In this document: piece by piece, positions 1 through 8,155 of the stretch
How the letters are laid out: each line of letters opens with the position of its first letter
How positions within the stretch are numbered: the stretch's first letter is position 1
Origin: Streptomyces marinisediminis
GTDB taxonomy: Bacteria; Actinomycetota; Actinomycetes; Streptomycetales; Streptomycetaceae
Reading direction: 5' to 3'
Assembly (NCBI RefSeq): GCF_026262575.1
Contig: NZ_JAPKFL010000005.1
Span: forward strand, 186,001 to 250,000
Length of the DNA stretch: 64,000 nt
Notes under the pieces: generated by a model
The model's input: only the letters and a program-made list of their open reading frames with translations
Database searches by the model: none
Told to the model about the DNA's origin: nothing
Position numbers and translations under genes: made by a program

Positions 1-109
1 GGCGCGGTGCTCCCGTCGTGACGCGAGCGCGGTGCTCCGGCCCATGACGCGCGCGGGCCCGTGCGGTGCGAGCCGGTCGCGGCCCGGGGCGGCGACCAGG
101 GGCTCGGGC

Positions 110-139
110 TTGACGCCGCGGGCCGCCAATCGTCAGGGT
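110..139 (+). promoter_or_regulatory. Candidate promoter of the flavin reductase gene
   Basis: A TTGACG box (110-115) is followed after 18 nt by CAGGGT (134-139). This is close to the actinomycete housekeeping pattern TTGAC-N18-TAGRRT and would start transcription shortly before the ribosome-binding site. It is a pattern match only. Bases 1-109 show no gene. Confidence 0.4.
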
Positions 140-177
140 GACGCTATGGGTGAGCGCGGACGGTCGGAGGGCACCAG

Positions 178-798
178 GTGAGCGCGGCGCGGTCGTTCGT
201 CCGCGTGGCCGGGGCGCGCGCCGGAAGCCCGGAGCTGCTGCGCGCCGCCTTCCGCCGGCACCCTGCGGGGGTGGCGGTGATCACCGCCGTGCACCCCGGG
301 GGCGACCCTGGCCGGCCGCGGGCGCCGGAGGGGGCCCGCGCCGACGGCGCCGGGTCCGGGCCGGACCGACCCGTGGGCTTCACGGCCACCTCGCTCACCT
401 CGGTGGCCGCCGAGCCGCCGCTGCTGTCGTTCGGCATCGGCACCGGCTCCTCCAGTTGGCCGGCCGTGGCCCGGTCCGGCCACGTCGGCGTGCACCTGCT
501 GGGCGCGCACCAGCGCGAGCTGGCCGAGACCTTCGCCCGCAGCGGCGCGGACCGGTTCGCGCCGCCGGTGCGCTGGCGCCCCGGGCCGCACGGCGTTCCC
601 GTCCTCGCCGACGTGCCCGTCTGGCTGGTGTGCCGGGTGCTGTCCCGGGTGGCCGCCGGCGACCACCGCGTGGTCATCGCCGAGGTCGTCGCGGGCGCGG
701 CCGACGGCCCGGGCCGGCCGCTGCTCTACCACCGGGGGCGGTTCACCGCGCTGGGCGGCGAGGCGGTGTCCCCGCCGGGTCTCGACCCGCCCGGCTGA
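178..798 (+). CDS. Flavin reductase-like domain protein
   Basis: 206 aa, GTG start chosen because a CGGAGGG Shine-Dalgarno lies just upstream. The fold resembles FMN-binding flavin reductases (short-chain component of two-component monooxygenases). Residues 20-35 (RRHPAGVAVITA) open the family's FMN barrel, and GFTATSLTSVAAEPPLLSF is the classical flavin-binding stretch that follows. Such enzymes pass reduced FMN from NAD(P)H to a partner oxygenase. No oxygenase gene is adjacent, so the partner is unknown. A Gly/Ala/Pro-rich insert at about residues 40-60 makes it somewhat longer than usual. It is separate from etfBA, which starts 190 bp downstream behind its own leader. Confidence 0.85.
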   Translation: MSAARSFVRVAGARAGSPELLRAAFRRHPAGVAVITAVHPGGDPGRPRAPEGARADGAGSGPDRPVGFTATSLTSVAAEPPLLSFGIGTGSSSWPAVARSGHVGVHLLGAHQRELAETFARSGADRFAPPVRWRPGPHGVPVLADVPVWLVCRVLSRVAAGDHRVVIAEVVAGAADGPGRPLLYHRGRFTALGGEAVSPPGLDPPG

Positions 799-934
799 CA
801 CCGCGTGAAGCGTTGGCAACGTCACAGTCGTCCACCCTTGATACCCGGGTGGGCCGTTGTATGTACTGGCGAGTAATAAACTGATTGGTAGGACCCGGTC
901 CACCCGGCCGGAACCCGCCCCGACAGGCGCCTAT

Positions 935-954
935 GCTGCCTGAAACAAGGCAGC
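935..954 (+). promoter_or_regulatory. Small hairpin in the etfBA leader
   Basis: GCTGCCT and AGGCAGC form a perfect 7-bp stem around the loop GAAACA, 33 nt before the etfB start. A TTGATA / TATGTA pair (838-843, 860-865, 16-nt spacer) lies upstream as a weak promoter candidate, giving a leader of about 120 nt. CCACCC/GGGTGG at 832-852 could end the preceding transcript. Role in regulation is inference. Confidence 0.35.
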
Positions 955-987
955 AGCCCCCATTGACGATGCAGTAGGAGAGCCGGC

Positions 988-1773
988 GTGAGCCTGAGGA
1001 TCGTTGTCTGTGTGAAGTACGTGCCCGACGCCACCGGCGACCGGCACTTCGCCGAGGACCTGACCACCGACCGCGACGCCGTGGACGGCCTGCTCTCGGA
1101 GCTGGACGAGTACGCGGTGGAGCAGGCGCTGCAGATCGCCGAGAACGCCGACGACGCCGAGGTCACCGTCTTGACCGTCGGTCCGGAGGACGCCTCGGAC
1201 GCGCTGCGCAAGGCGCTGTCCATGGGCGCGGACAAGGGCGTGCACGTGGAGGACGACGACCTGCACGGCACCGACGCCATGGGCACCTCCCTGGTGCTGG
1301 CCAAGGCCATCGAGGAGACCGGCTACGACCTGGTCGTCTGTGGCATGGCCTCCACCGACGGCACCATGGGCGTGCTGCCCGCCCTGCTCGCCGAGCGCCT
1401 GCGCGTGCCCCAGGTGACGCTGCTGTCCGAGGTCGCGGTCGCCGACGGCAAGGTCACCGGCCGCCGGGACGGCGACACCGCCACCGAGCACCTGGAGGCC
1501 GCGCTGCCCGCCGTCGTCTCGGTCACCGACCAGTCCGGCGAGGCCCGCTACCCCTCCTTCAAGGGCATCATGGCGGCCAAGAAGAAGCCGGTGGAGAGCC
1601 TGGACCTGGACGACCTGGACATCGAGGCCGAGGAGGTCGGCCTGGAGGGCGCCTGGACGAAGGTCGACGAGGCCGCCCCGCGGCCGGCCCGCACCGCCGG
1701 AACCGTCGTGAAGGACGAGGGCGAGGGCGGCAAGCAGCTCGCCGAGTTCCTCGCGGGCCAGAAGTTCATCTGA
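988..1773 (+). CDS. etfB: Electron transfer flavoprotein subunit beta
   Basis: 261 aa. The GTG start follows a TAGGAG ribosome-binding site. EtfB binds AMP and, with EtfA, forms the soluble FAD heterodimer that carries electrons from acyl-CoA and related dehydrogenases to the ETF:quinone oxidoreductase. The N-terminus RIVVCVKYVPD and the motif GMASTDGTMGVLPALLAERL (about residues 116-135) are the family signatures, and GIMAAKKKP is the usual C-terminal helix start. Length is normal. etfA follows after 49 nt on the same strand with a shared terminator behind it, so the two are a simple operon. Confidence 0.97.
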   Translation: MSLRIVVCVKYVPDATGDRHFAEDLTTDRDAVDGLLSELDEYAVEQALQIAENADDAEVTVLTVGPEDASDALRKALSMGADKGVHVEDDDLHGTDAMGTSLVLAKAIEETGYDLVVCGMASTDGTMGVLPALLAERLRVPQVTLLSEVAVADGKVTGRRDGDTATEHLEAALPAVVSVTDQSGEARYPSFKGIMAAKKKPVESLDLDDLDIEAEEVGLEGAWTKVDEAAPRPARTAGTVVKDEGEGGKQLAEFLAGQKFI

Positions 1774-1822
1774 GCCGCCCCCTCCGCCGACCAGCCCGCA
1801 CATTCACCGCAGGAGCTTTCCC

Positions 1823-2785
1823 ATGGCTGAAGTCCTTGTCTACGTCGACCACGTGGACGGTGCCGTCCGCAAGCCCACCCTGGAGCTGCTGACCCTGGCC
1901 CGCCGCATCGGCGACCCGGTGGCCGTCCACCTCGGCCCCGGCGCCGACACCGCCGCCGCGACCCTCGCCGAGTACGGCGCGGTGAAGGTCCTGGCCGCCG
2001 ACGCCCCCGAGTTCGCCGACTACCTCGTCGTCCCGAAGGTGGACGGCCTGCAGGCGGCGTGCGAGTCCGTCTCCCCGGCCGCCGTGCTGGTGCCGTCCTC
2101 CGCCGAGGGCAAGGAGATCGCGGCCCGCCTCGCCGTCCGGCTCGGCTCCGGCGTCATCACCGACGCCGTCGACCTGGAGTCCGGTGACGGGGGCCCGGTG
2201 GCCACGCAGTCGGTCTTCGCGGCCGCCTACACCACCAAGTCCCGCGTCACCAAGGGCACTCCGGTCATCACCGTCAAGCCCAACTCCGCCGCCCCGGAGG
2301 CCGCCCCGGCGGGCGGGACCGTCGAACAGCTCGCGGTCTCCTTCGGCGAGCTGGCCACCGGCACCAAGGTCGTCTCCCGCAAGGAGCGGGAGTCCACCGG
2401 CCGCCCGGAGCTGACCGAGGCCGCCATCGTGGTCTCCGGCGGCCGCGGCATCGGCGGCGCGGAGAACTTCGGCGTCGTCGAGGCGCTGGCCGACTCCCTC
2501 GGTGCCGCCGTCGGCGCCTCCCGCGCCGCCGTCGACGCCGGCTGGTACCCGCACTCCAGCCAGGTGGGCCAGACCGGCAAGACGGTCTCGCCGCAGCTCT
2601 ACGTCGCCGCCGGCATCTCCGGCGCGATCCAGCACCGGGCGGGCATGCAGACCTCGAAGACCATCGTGGCCGTCAACAAGGACGCCGAGGCCCCGATCTT
2701 CGACCTGGTCGACTACGGCGTGGTCGGCGATCTCTTCGAGGTCATCCCGCAGCTCACCGAAGAGGTCAAGTCCCGCAAGGGCTGA
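1823..2785 (+). CDS. etfA: Electron transfer flavoprotein subunit alpha
   Basis: 320 aa, ATG start behind AGGAGCTTTCCC. This is the FAD-carrying subunit of ETF. The N-terminal alpha/beta half (residues 1-190) packs on EtfB. The C-terminal FAD domain is unmistakable: [20 protein letters not shown], then [20 protein letters not shown] and [13 protein letters not shown] (about residues 232-305) supply the flavin-binding loops. Normal length and order relative to etfB. It is followed by a very strong intrinsic terminator, which closes the etfBA operon. Confidence 0.97.
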   Translation: MAEVLVYVDHVDGAVRKPTLELLTLARRIGDPVAVHLGPGADTAAATLAEYGAVKVLAADAPEFADYLVVPKVDGLQAACESVSPAAVLVPSSAEGKEIAARLAVRLGSGVITDAVDLESGDGGPVATQSVFAAAYTTKSRVTKGTPVITVKPNSAAPEAAPAGGTVEQLAVSFGELATGTKVVSRKERESTGRPELTEAAIVVSGGRGIGGAENFGVVEALADSLGAAVGASRAAVDAGWYPHSSQVGQTGKTVSPQLYVAAGISGAIQHRAGMQTSKTIVAVNKDAEAPIFDLVDYGVVGDLFEVIPQLTEEVKSRKG

Positions 2786-2801
2786 GCCGCCACCGGCGCC
2801 G

Positions 2802-2847
2802 GACGGCCGGGGCCCGCACGGAACGCGCCGTGCGGGCCCCGGCCGTC
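2802..2847 (+). terminator. Intrinsic terminator of etfBA
   Basis: A perfect 20-bp GC-rich stem (2802-2821 with 2828-2847) closes on the 6-nt loop AACGCG, 17 nt after the etfA stop. There is no T tract, which is common for strong Streptomyces terminators. Confidence 0.85.
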
Positions 2848-2882
2848 GTCGTGCCGCGCCGGGGCCGCCTTCCGCGGCGGTG

Positions 2883-2943
2883 TTGACGTGCGGGGACGCG
2901 GCGGCATAGCGTCCAGCGTACTTCAACGTTTTGTTGAATCAAC
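2883..2943 (+). promoter_or_regulatory. Promoter plus palindromic operator of the aldolase gene
   Basis: TTGACG (2883-2888), an 18-nt spacer and TAGCGT (2907-2912) make a good sigma-HrdB-like promoter. Immediately downstream, over the expected transcription start, TTCAAC-GTTTT-GTTGAA (2922-2938) is a perfect inverted repeat, and its right half also forms a second palindrome GTTGA-A-TCAAC (2933-2943). The position fits a repressor that blocks initiation. The regulator is not encoded next door; an IclR-type protein is a guess. Confidence 0.6.
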
Positions 2944-2970
2944 GGATGGCCGCGGAACCAGGGAGTGCCG

Positions 2971-4296
2971 ATGACGCAGGGCGAGCCGGAGACGACCGTC
3001 ACCACGGTGACCACCACGTTGTCCGACTCCGTCACCGAGGAGATCGGGGCCGCGCTGGCCGCCGTCGACGCCGAGCTGGAGCGCCGCTACCCGGGCGACC
3101 CCGGCACCCGCCAGCCCGTGCACACCGTCTACGTACCCGGGGACGCCGTCACCGCCGGCACCGTCCGCGCCTGGGGCGACCAGGCGCTCGCCCTGCTGGA
3201 CGAGCACGCGCCGGACGCCGCCGCCCTCGCGGCCGTCCTCGGCCTCGACCCGCAGCTCGCCGGACCGGTCTACGACCGGGTGCGCGCCAAGCTCACCCGC
3301 GAGCCGGTCGAGGACCTGCGCATCGACTTCGAGGACGGCTACGGCAACCGCCCCGACACCGAGGAGGACGCGGCCGCCGCGCGCGCCGCCCGCCTGGTGG
3401 CCCGCGCGTCCGCCGACGGCGACCCCGCCCGCGTCCCGCCGTTCCTGGGCATCCGGCTCAAGTGCATGGAGGCCCCCGTGCGCGCCCGCGGCATCCGCAC
3501 CCTGGACATCTTCCTCACCCACCTCATGGACGCCGGCGAGCTGCCCGCCGGCCTGGTCCTGACCCTGCCGAAAGTCACCTACGCCGAGCAGGTCACGGCC
3601 ATGGTGCGGCTGTGCGAGCAGTTCGAGCGGGCCAAGGGTCTCGCGCCCGGCCGCATCGGGTTCGAGCTCCAGATCGAGACCAGTCAGTCGATCCTCGGCC
3701 CCGACGGGCGGGCCACCGTCGCCCGCATGATCGAGGCCGCCGAGGGCCGGGCCACCGGCCTGCACTACGGCACGTTCGACTACAGCGCCTGCTGCGGGGT
3801 CAGCGCCGCCCACCAGTCGCCGGACCACCCGGCCGCCGACCACGCCAAGGCCGTCATGCAGGTCGCCGCGGCCGGTACCGGCGTGCGGTTGTCCGACGGC
3901 TCGACCAACGTCCTGCCCGTCGGCCCCACCGCCCAGGTCCACAGCGCCTGGCGCCTCCACCACGACCTCGTGCGCCGCTCCCTGGCCCGCGCCTACTACC
4001 AGGGCTGGGACATGCACCCGGGCCACCTGCCGACCCGCTACGCCGCCGTCTACGCCTTCTACCGCGAGGGCTACGCGGCGGCCGCCGCGCGGCTGGCCGC
4101 CTACGCCCGGCACGCCGAGGGCGACGTCATGGACGAGCCCGCCACCGCCAAGGCGCTCAGCGGTTACCTGCTGCGCGGCCTGGACTGCGGCGCCCTGGCC
4201 GTCGACGAGGTGGCCGACGCCACCGGGCTGACCCGGGCCGACCTGGAGGGCTACGCCTCCCCGCGGCGCGGCGCGCTGACGGTCGCCGCCCCCTGA
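2971..4296 (+). CDS. DUF6986-type aldolase/citrate lyase family protein
   Basis: About 441 aa. ATG 2971 is preferred because GGGAG sits 5 nt upstream; a GTG at 2965 would add two residues. The protein has the beta-barrel features of HpcH/HpaI-type aldolases and citrate lyase beta-like enzymes: DLRIDFEDGYG (acidic metal-site loop, about residue 115), IRLKCMEAPVRARGI, LTLPKVTYAEQ, FELQIETSQSIL (metal-ligand Glu) and HYGTFDYSACCG. I recall this as the actinobacterial DUF6986 family, found near malate synthase and allantoin genes in other streptomycetes; none of those genes is here. Substrate unknown. It stands alone behind its own promoter and operator, so it is probably substrate-induced. Confidence 0.8.
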   Translation: MTQGEPETTVTTVTTTLSDSVTEEIGAALAAVDAELERRYPGDPGTRQPVHTVYVPGDAVTAGTVRAWGDQALALLDEHAPDAAALAAVLGLDPQLAGPVYDRVRAKLTREPVEDLRIDFEDGYGNRPDTEEDAAAARAARLVARASADGDPARVPPFLGIRLKCMEAPVRARGIRTLDIFLTHLMDAGELPAGLVLTLPKVTYAEQVTAMVRLCEQFERAKGLAPGRIGFELQIETSQSILGPDGRATVARMIEAAEGRATGLHYGTFDYSACCGVSAAHQSPDHPAADHAKAVMQVAAAGTGVRLSDGSTNVLPVGPTAQVHSAWRLHHDLVRRSLARAYYQGWDMHPGHLPTRYAAVYAFYREGYAAAAARLAAYARHAEGDVMDEPATAKALSGYLLRGLDCGALAVDEVADATGLTRADLEGYASPRRGALTVAAP

Positions 4297-4341
4297 GCCC
4301 GGCCGCGCGCCCCGCCCGCCGGCGGTCCGGTGTCCGGCCGG

Positions 4342-4355
4342 CGCCTGTACAGGCG
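4342..4355 (+). promoter_or_regulatory. 14-bp perfect palindrome upstream of the ROK kinase
   Basis: CGCCTGTACAGGCG is self-complementary and ends 26 nt before the kinase start codon. It could be an operator or part of the terminator of the preceding gene. Confidence 0.35.
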
Positions 4356-4381
4356 GGCGCGGGCGGGCGACCATACCGCGC

Positions 4382-5368
4382 ATGACCCGTGACCTGACCG
4401 CCGCGCTCGACATCGGCGGCACCAAGATCGCCGGCGCCCTGGTGGCGGCCGACGGCACGATCCACGACCGCACCGAGCGGCCCACCCCGCCCGCCGGACC
4501 GGGCGAGCGGGTGCTGGCCGCCGTCACCGAGGTCCTGGACGCGCTGCGGGCGACGCCGCGGTGGCGGCACGTCGGCGCGCTGGGAGTCGGCTGCGCGGGC
4601 CCCGTCGACGCCCGCCGGGGCGCGGTGAGCCCCGTCAACATCCCCGGTTGGCGCGACTTCCCCCTGGTGGACGGCGTGCGGCGGCACGTCGGCGCCCTGC
4701 CGGTCACCCTCGTGGGCGACGGCGTGGCCATGACCGCGGCCGAGCACGCCTGGGGAGCCGCCCGGGGCCACGCCAACGCCCTGGGCATGGTGGTGTCCAC
4801 CGGCGTCGGCGGCGGCCTCGTGCTGGACGGACGCCCCCACCCCGGGCCCACCGGGAACGCCGGCCACATCGGCCACCTCAGCGTCGAGCTCGACGGCGAG
4901 CCGTGCCCGTGCGGGAGCCGGGGCTGCGTCGAGCGCCTGGCCGCGGGCCCCGCGATCGCCCGCTGGGCCGCGGCCCGGGGCTGGCGGCCGGCGCCCGGCG
5001 GCGACGCGACGGCCGCGGGCGTGGCCGCCGCCGCCCGCGCGGGCGACGCCGTGGCCCGCGCGGCTTTCGCCCGGGCCGCCCGGGCCCTGGCCGCCGCCAT
5101 CGCCGCCGCGGGAGCGCTGACCGAGATCGACGTCGCGGTGGTCGGCGGCGGGGTCGCACGCAGCGGCGAGGTCCTGTTCACCCCGCTGCGCGAGGCCCTG
5201 GCCGACTACGCCACGCTCTCCTTCCTGCGCGGCCTGCGCGTCGTCCCGGCCCGCATCGGCGCCGACGCCGGGCTGGTGGGCGCCGCGGCCGCCGCCCGCA
5301 CCGCCGCGGACGCCGGACCCGGCGCCGAACAGCAGTGCGTTTCCCCGGCGGGGGGAACCGGGCACTGA
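4382..5368 (+). CDS. ROK family sugar kinase
   Basis: 328 aa, ATG start. ROK kinases phosphorylate glucose, N-acetylglucosamine or similar hexoses with ATP. DIGGTKIAGALV (residues 10-21) is the phosphate-binding loop, VGDGVAMTAAEH holds the candidate catalytic Asp, VSTGVGGGLVLDG is the second ATP loop, NAGHIGH is the substrate His motif (His replaces the usual Glu of the ExGH motif), and CPCGSRGCVE (about residues 175-184) is the zinc-binding ROK signature. No DNA-binding domain precedes the kinase fold, so it is an enzyme rather than a repressor. The next gene begins 28 nt downstream on the same strand, suggesting co-transcription. Confidence 0.9.
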   Translation: MTRDLTAALDIGGTKIAGALVAADGTIHDRTERPTPPAGPGERVLAAVTEVLDALRATPRWRHVGALGVGCAGPVDARRGAVSPVNIPGWRDFPLVDGVRRHVGALPVTLVGDGVAMTAAEHAWGAARGHANALGMVVSTGVGGGLVLDGRPHPGPTGNAGHIGHLSVELDGEPCPCGSRGCVERLAAGPAIARWAAARGWRPAPGGDATAAGVAAAARAGDAVARAAFARAARALAAAIAAAGALTEIDVAVVGGGVARSGEVLFTPLREALADYATLSFLRGLRVVPARIGADAGLVGAAAAARTAADAGPGAEQQCVSPAGGTGH

Positions 5369-5396
5369 ACAGGGGGCCGAAGAAGAGGGGGGAACC

Positions 5397-6416
5397 GTGA
5401 TCGTCTGGCTGAACGGCGCCCACGGCGCCGGTAAGACCGCCACGGCCCGCGCACTGCTGTCCCTGCTGCCGGAGAGCACCCTGTACGACCCGCGCCTGGT
5501 GGGGTCCGGGCTGCGCGGCATGCTGCCCGCGCGGCGGCTCGCCGAGGTCACCGACTGCCAGGACCTGCCCGCCTGGCGGCGCCTGGTCGTGGAGACCGCG
5601 GCGGCGCTGCTCGGGGAGGTCTCCGGGCCGCTCGTGGCGCCCATGACCCTGCTGCGCCAGGAGCACCGGGACGAGATCTTCGGCGGCCTGGCCGCCCGGC
5701 GCATACCCGTACGGCACTTCCTGCTCGACGCGGACGACAAGGTCCTCAGCGACCGGCTGGAGGCCCGCGCCCCCCAACCGCCCGAAGCGGGCCGCGACCA
5801 CCTGGCCGCCTACCGGCGGGCCCGCGCCTGGCTCGGCGGCGACGCCCGCGCCGTGGACACCACCGGCCTCACCCCGCGGCAGGCCGCCGAGCGGGTGGCC
5901 GCGGCGCTGCGCGAGGGCGCCGGCGCCTGCGACATCGTCCAGACGCCCGAGCCCACCGCCGAGACCGTGGCCGCCGGGGTGCTGCTCTTCGACGAACTGG
6001 ACCGGGTCCTGCTGGTGGACCCCACCTACAAGCCCGGATGGGAGTTCCCGGGCGGGGTCGTCGAGCCGGGCGAGCCGCCGGCCCAGGCCGGTGTGCGGGA
6101 GGTGGCCGAGGAGCTGGGCCTGCGCCTGGCCGAGCCGCCCGCGCTCCTGGTCGTCGACTGGGAGCCGCCCAAGCCGCCCGGGTACGGCGGGCTGCGGCTG
6201 CTGTTCGACGGCGGCCGGCTCGCCGAGCACACCGCGCGCGACCTGCTCCTGCCGGGCGCCGAACTGCGCGGCTGGCGCTTCGTCGCCGAGGAGGAGGCGG
6301 CCGACCTGCTCCCGCCGATGCGCCTGACCCGCCTGCGCTGGGCCCTGCGCGCCCGCGCGTGGGGCCGCCCCCTCAACCTGGAGGACGGCGTGCCGGTGGG
6401 CCGGACGGCCGGGTGA
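5397..6416 (+). CDS. TmrB-like P-loop kinase fused to a NUDIX hydrolase
   Basis: 339 aa, GTG start behind GAGGGGGGAACC. The N-terminal half (1-185) is a P-loop kinase-like domain: Walker A GAHGAGKT (7-14), a lid-like HFLLDADDKVLSDRLEAR and DTTGLTP near its end. It resembles the TmrB tunicamycin-resistance/AAA_18 group. The C-terminal half (about 195-325) is a NUDIX domain with an intact Nudix box, GGVVEPGEPPAQ followed by REVAEELGL (about 217-240), able to hold the catalytic metal. The combination suggests a nucleotide-metabolizing or detoxifying enzyme, substrate unknown. It follows the ROK kinase closely and converges on the dipeptidase gene through a shared terminator. Confidence 0.85.
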   Translation: MIVWLNGAHGAGKTATARALLSLLPESTLYDPRLVGSGLRGMLPARRLAEVTDCQDLPAWRRLVVETAAALLGEVSGPLVAPMTLLRQEHRDEIFGGLAARRIPVRHFLLDADDKVLSDRLEARAPQPPEAGRDHLAAYRRARAWLGGDARAVDTTGLTPRQAAERVAAALREGAGACDIVQTPEPTAETVAAGVLLFDELDRVLLVDPTYKPGWEFPGGVVEPGEPPAQAGVREVAEELGLRLAEPPALLVVDWEPPKPPGYGGLRLLFDGGRLAEHTARDLLLPGAELRGWRFVAEEEAADLLPPMRLTRLRWALRARAWGRPLNLEDGVPVGRTAG

Positions 6417-6449
6417 CGAGCGGACGCCGGGGGCGGGGCGGGTGCGGGC

Positions 6450-6496
6450 GGGTGCGGGCGGGTGGCCGGGACGCCCTGGCCGCCCGCCCCGCACCC
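6450..6496. terminator. Bidirectional terminator between convergent genes
   Basis: Arms 6450-6467 and 6478-6496 pair over about 18 bp with one bulged G and one wobble pair around a 10-nt loop. The 5' arm lies in a short GGGTGCGGGC direct repeat (6440-6460), so alternative registers are possible. It serves the kinase-NUDIX gene and the M20 gene. Confidence 0.55.
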
Positions 6497-6530
6497 GGGG
6501 AGCTAGGCCCGCGCCGCCGCTTCCACGGGT

Positions 6531-7985
6531 CTACGCCCGCGTCGCGTACCCGCGCAGGAACAGGGCCTCGGTGAGCGCCATGCGGCGCAGTTCGTCGGGG
6601 CAGACGCTCTCGTTGACCGCGTGGATCTGCGCCTGCGGCTCGCTGAGCCCGACGAGCAGGATCTCCGCGGCCGGATAGAGCGAGGCGAGCGTGTTGCAAA
6701 GGGGGATGGAGCCGCCCATGCCGGCCACCGCCATGCGCCGCCCGGGGTAGGCGGCGCTCATGGCGTCGGCCATCGCCGCGTAGGCCGGGCTGCCGGTGTC
6801 GGCGCTGAACGGCTGTCCCTGTCCGACCTGCTCCACCGCGATCCGGGCGCCCCAGGGGACGTGGGCCTCAAGGTGCGCGGTCAGCAGCCGGGTGGCCTCC
6901 GCGGCGTCCGTGCCCGGCGGCACCCGCAGGCTCAGCAGCGCCCGTGCGGTGGCCTGCACCGAAGGCGTGGCACCGAGCACCGGCGGGCAGTCGATGCCCA
7001 GCACGGTGACGGCCGGGCGCGCCCACAGCCGGTCGGCGATCGAGCCGGAGCCGATCAGCTCCACGCCGTCCAGCACCTTCGCGTCGCGCCGGAAGTCCTC
7101 CTGCGGATACTGCAACCCCTCCCACGTACCGTCGGCGGGCAGCCCGTCGACGGTCGTCGAGCCGTCCGGGGCGCGCAGCGAGTCCAGCACGCGGACGAGC
7201 GCCGCCAGGGCGTCGGGCGCCGCGCCGCCGAACTGTCCGGAGTGCAGGTTGCCCTCCAGGGTGTCCACCCGCGCGCGCACCAGCGTCATGCCGCGCAGCA
7301 CGCTGGTGACGGTCGGCAGGCCCGCCTGGAAGTTGCCCGCGTCCCCGATGACGACCGTGTCGGCCGCCAGCAGCTCCGGGTGGGCCTCCGCGTACCGCTC
7401 CAGGCCGCCGGTGCCCTGCTCTTCGGAGCCCTCGACGATCATCTTCACCGTGACCGGGACGCCGCCGTGCGCCCGCAGCGCCCGCAGCGCCATCAGGTGC
7501 ATGATGAAACCGCCCTTGCAGTCGGCGGCCCCGCGCCCGTACCAGCGCCCGTCCCGCTCGGTGAGCTCGAACGGCGGCGAGTCCCAGCCGGCGAGGTCCA
7601 GCGGCGGCTGCACGTCGTAGTGGGCGTACAGCAAGACGGTGGGCGCGTCGGCCGGACCGGGCAGCAGCCCGTACACGGAGGTCGTGCCGTCCGGTGTGGC
7701 CAGCTCGGCGACGTCCGTGAACCCCTCGGCGCGCAGCGCGTCGGCGACCCAGCGCGCCGCGCCCGCGCACTCGCTGACCGGGAACTGCTCCGGGTCCGCC
7801 ACCGACTGGAAGCGCACCAGCTCGGCCAGTTCCCGGCGGGCCTGCGGCAGCAGCGCGGCGACGGTGTCCGCCATGCCGTCGGCCGTGGCCTCCTCGCCGC
7901 CGGGCCCGGCCGGCTGCCGCGGGCCGGCCGGGGCGGAGAGGCCGGTGGGGTCGGACGGGGGCCGCTGCGCCGGGTCCTGCGCCAT
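6531..7985 (-). CDS. M20 family metallo-dipeptidase
   Basis: 484 aa. The start at 7985 is chosen because CGAGGAGC lies upstream; the reading frame is open further out without a ribosome site. M20 dipeptidases of the CPG2/DapE fold hydrolyse dipeptides with two zinc ions. Visible ligands are LYAHYDVQPP (about residue 118; His and Asp), GRGAADCKGG (about 147; bridging Asp) and the catalytic Glu pair in VEGSEEQGTGG (about 180). A lid/dimerisation domain with LEGNLHSGQFGG and the late GGSIPLCNTL follow in normal order. The N-terminal 40 residues are Pro/Gly-rich and poorly conserved. Divergent from the flavoprotein gene at 8156. Confidence 0.92.
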   Translation of the reverse strand: MAQDPAQRPPSDPTGLSAPAGPRQPAGPGGEEATADGMADTVAALLPQARRELAELVRFQSVADPEQFPVSECAGAARWVADALRAEGFTDVAELATPDGTTSVYGLLPGPADAPTVLLYAHYDVQPPLDLAGWDSPPFELTERDGRWYGRGAADCKGGFIMHLMALRALRAHGGVPVTVKMIVEGSEEQGTGGLERYAEAHPELLAADTVVIGDAGNFQAGLPTVTSVLRGMTLVRARVDTLEGNLHSGQFGGAAPDALAALVRVLDSLRAPDGSTTVDGLPADGTWEGLQYPQEDFRRDAKVLDGVELIGSGSIADRLWARPAVTVLGIDCPPVLGATPSVQATARALLSLRVPPGTDAAEATRLLTAHLEAHVPWGARIAVEQVGQGQPFSADTGSPAYAAMADAMSAAYPGRRMAVAGMGGSIPLCNTLASLYPAAEILLVGLSEPQAQIHAVNESVCPDELRRMALTEALFLRGYATRA

Positions 7986-8155
7986 CGAAAAGCTCCTCGG
8001 AATCCTCGTCGGTGTCCGGATGAGCGGGATCGCCGCCCGTCCGGCGGTGGGTTGATCCTCCCACAGCGGCCCGGCGGGGCACCGGGCCGTAGGATGCCCG
8101 CAGGGCCTGGCCCGTCCCACCAGCCGGTCGTCTTCGAGCGGGAGCAGAACAGATC

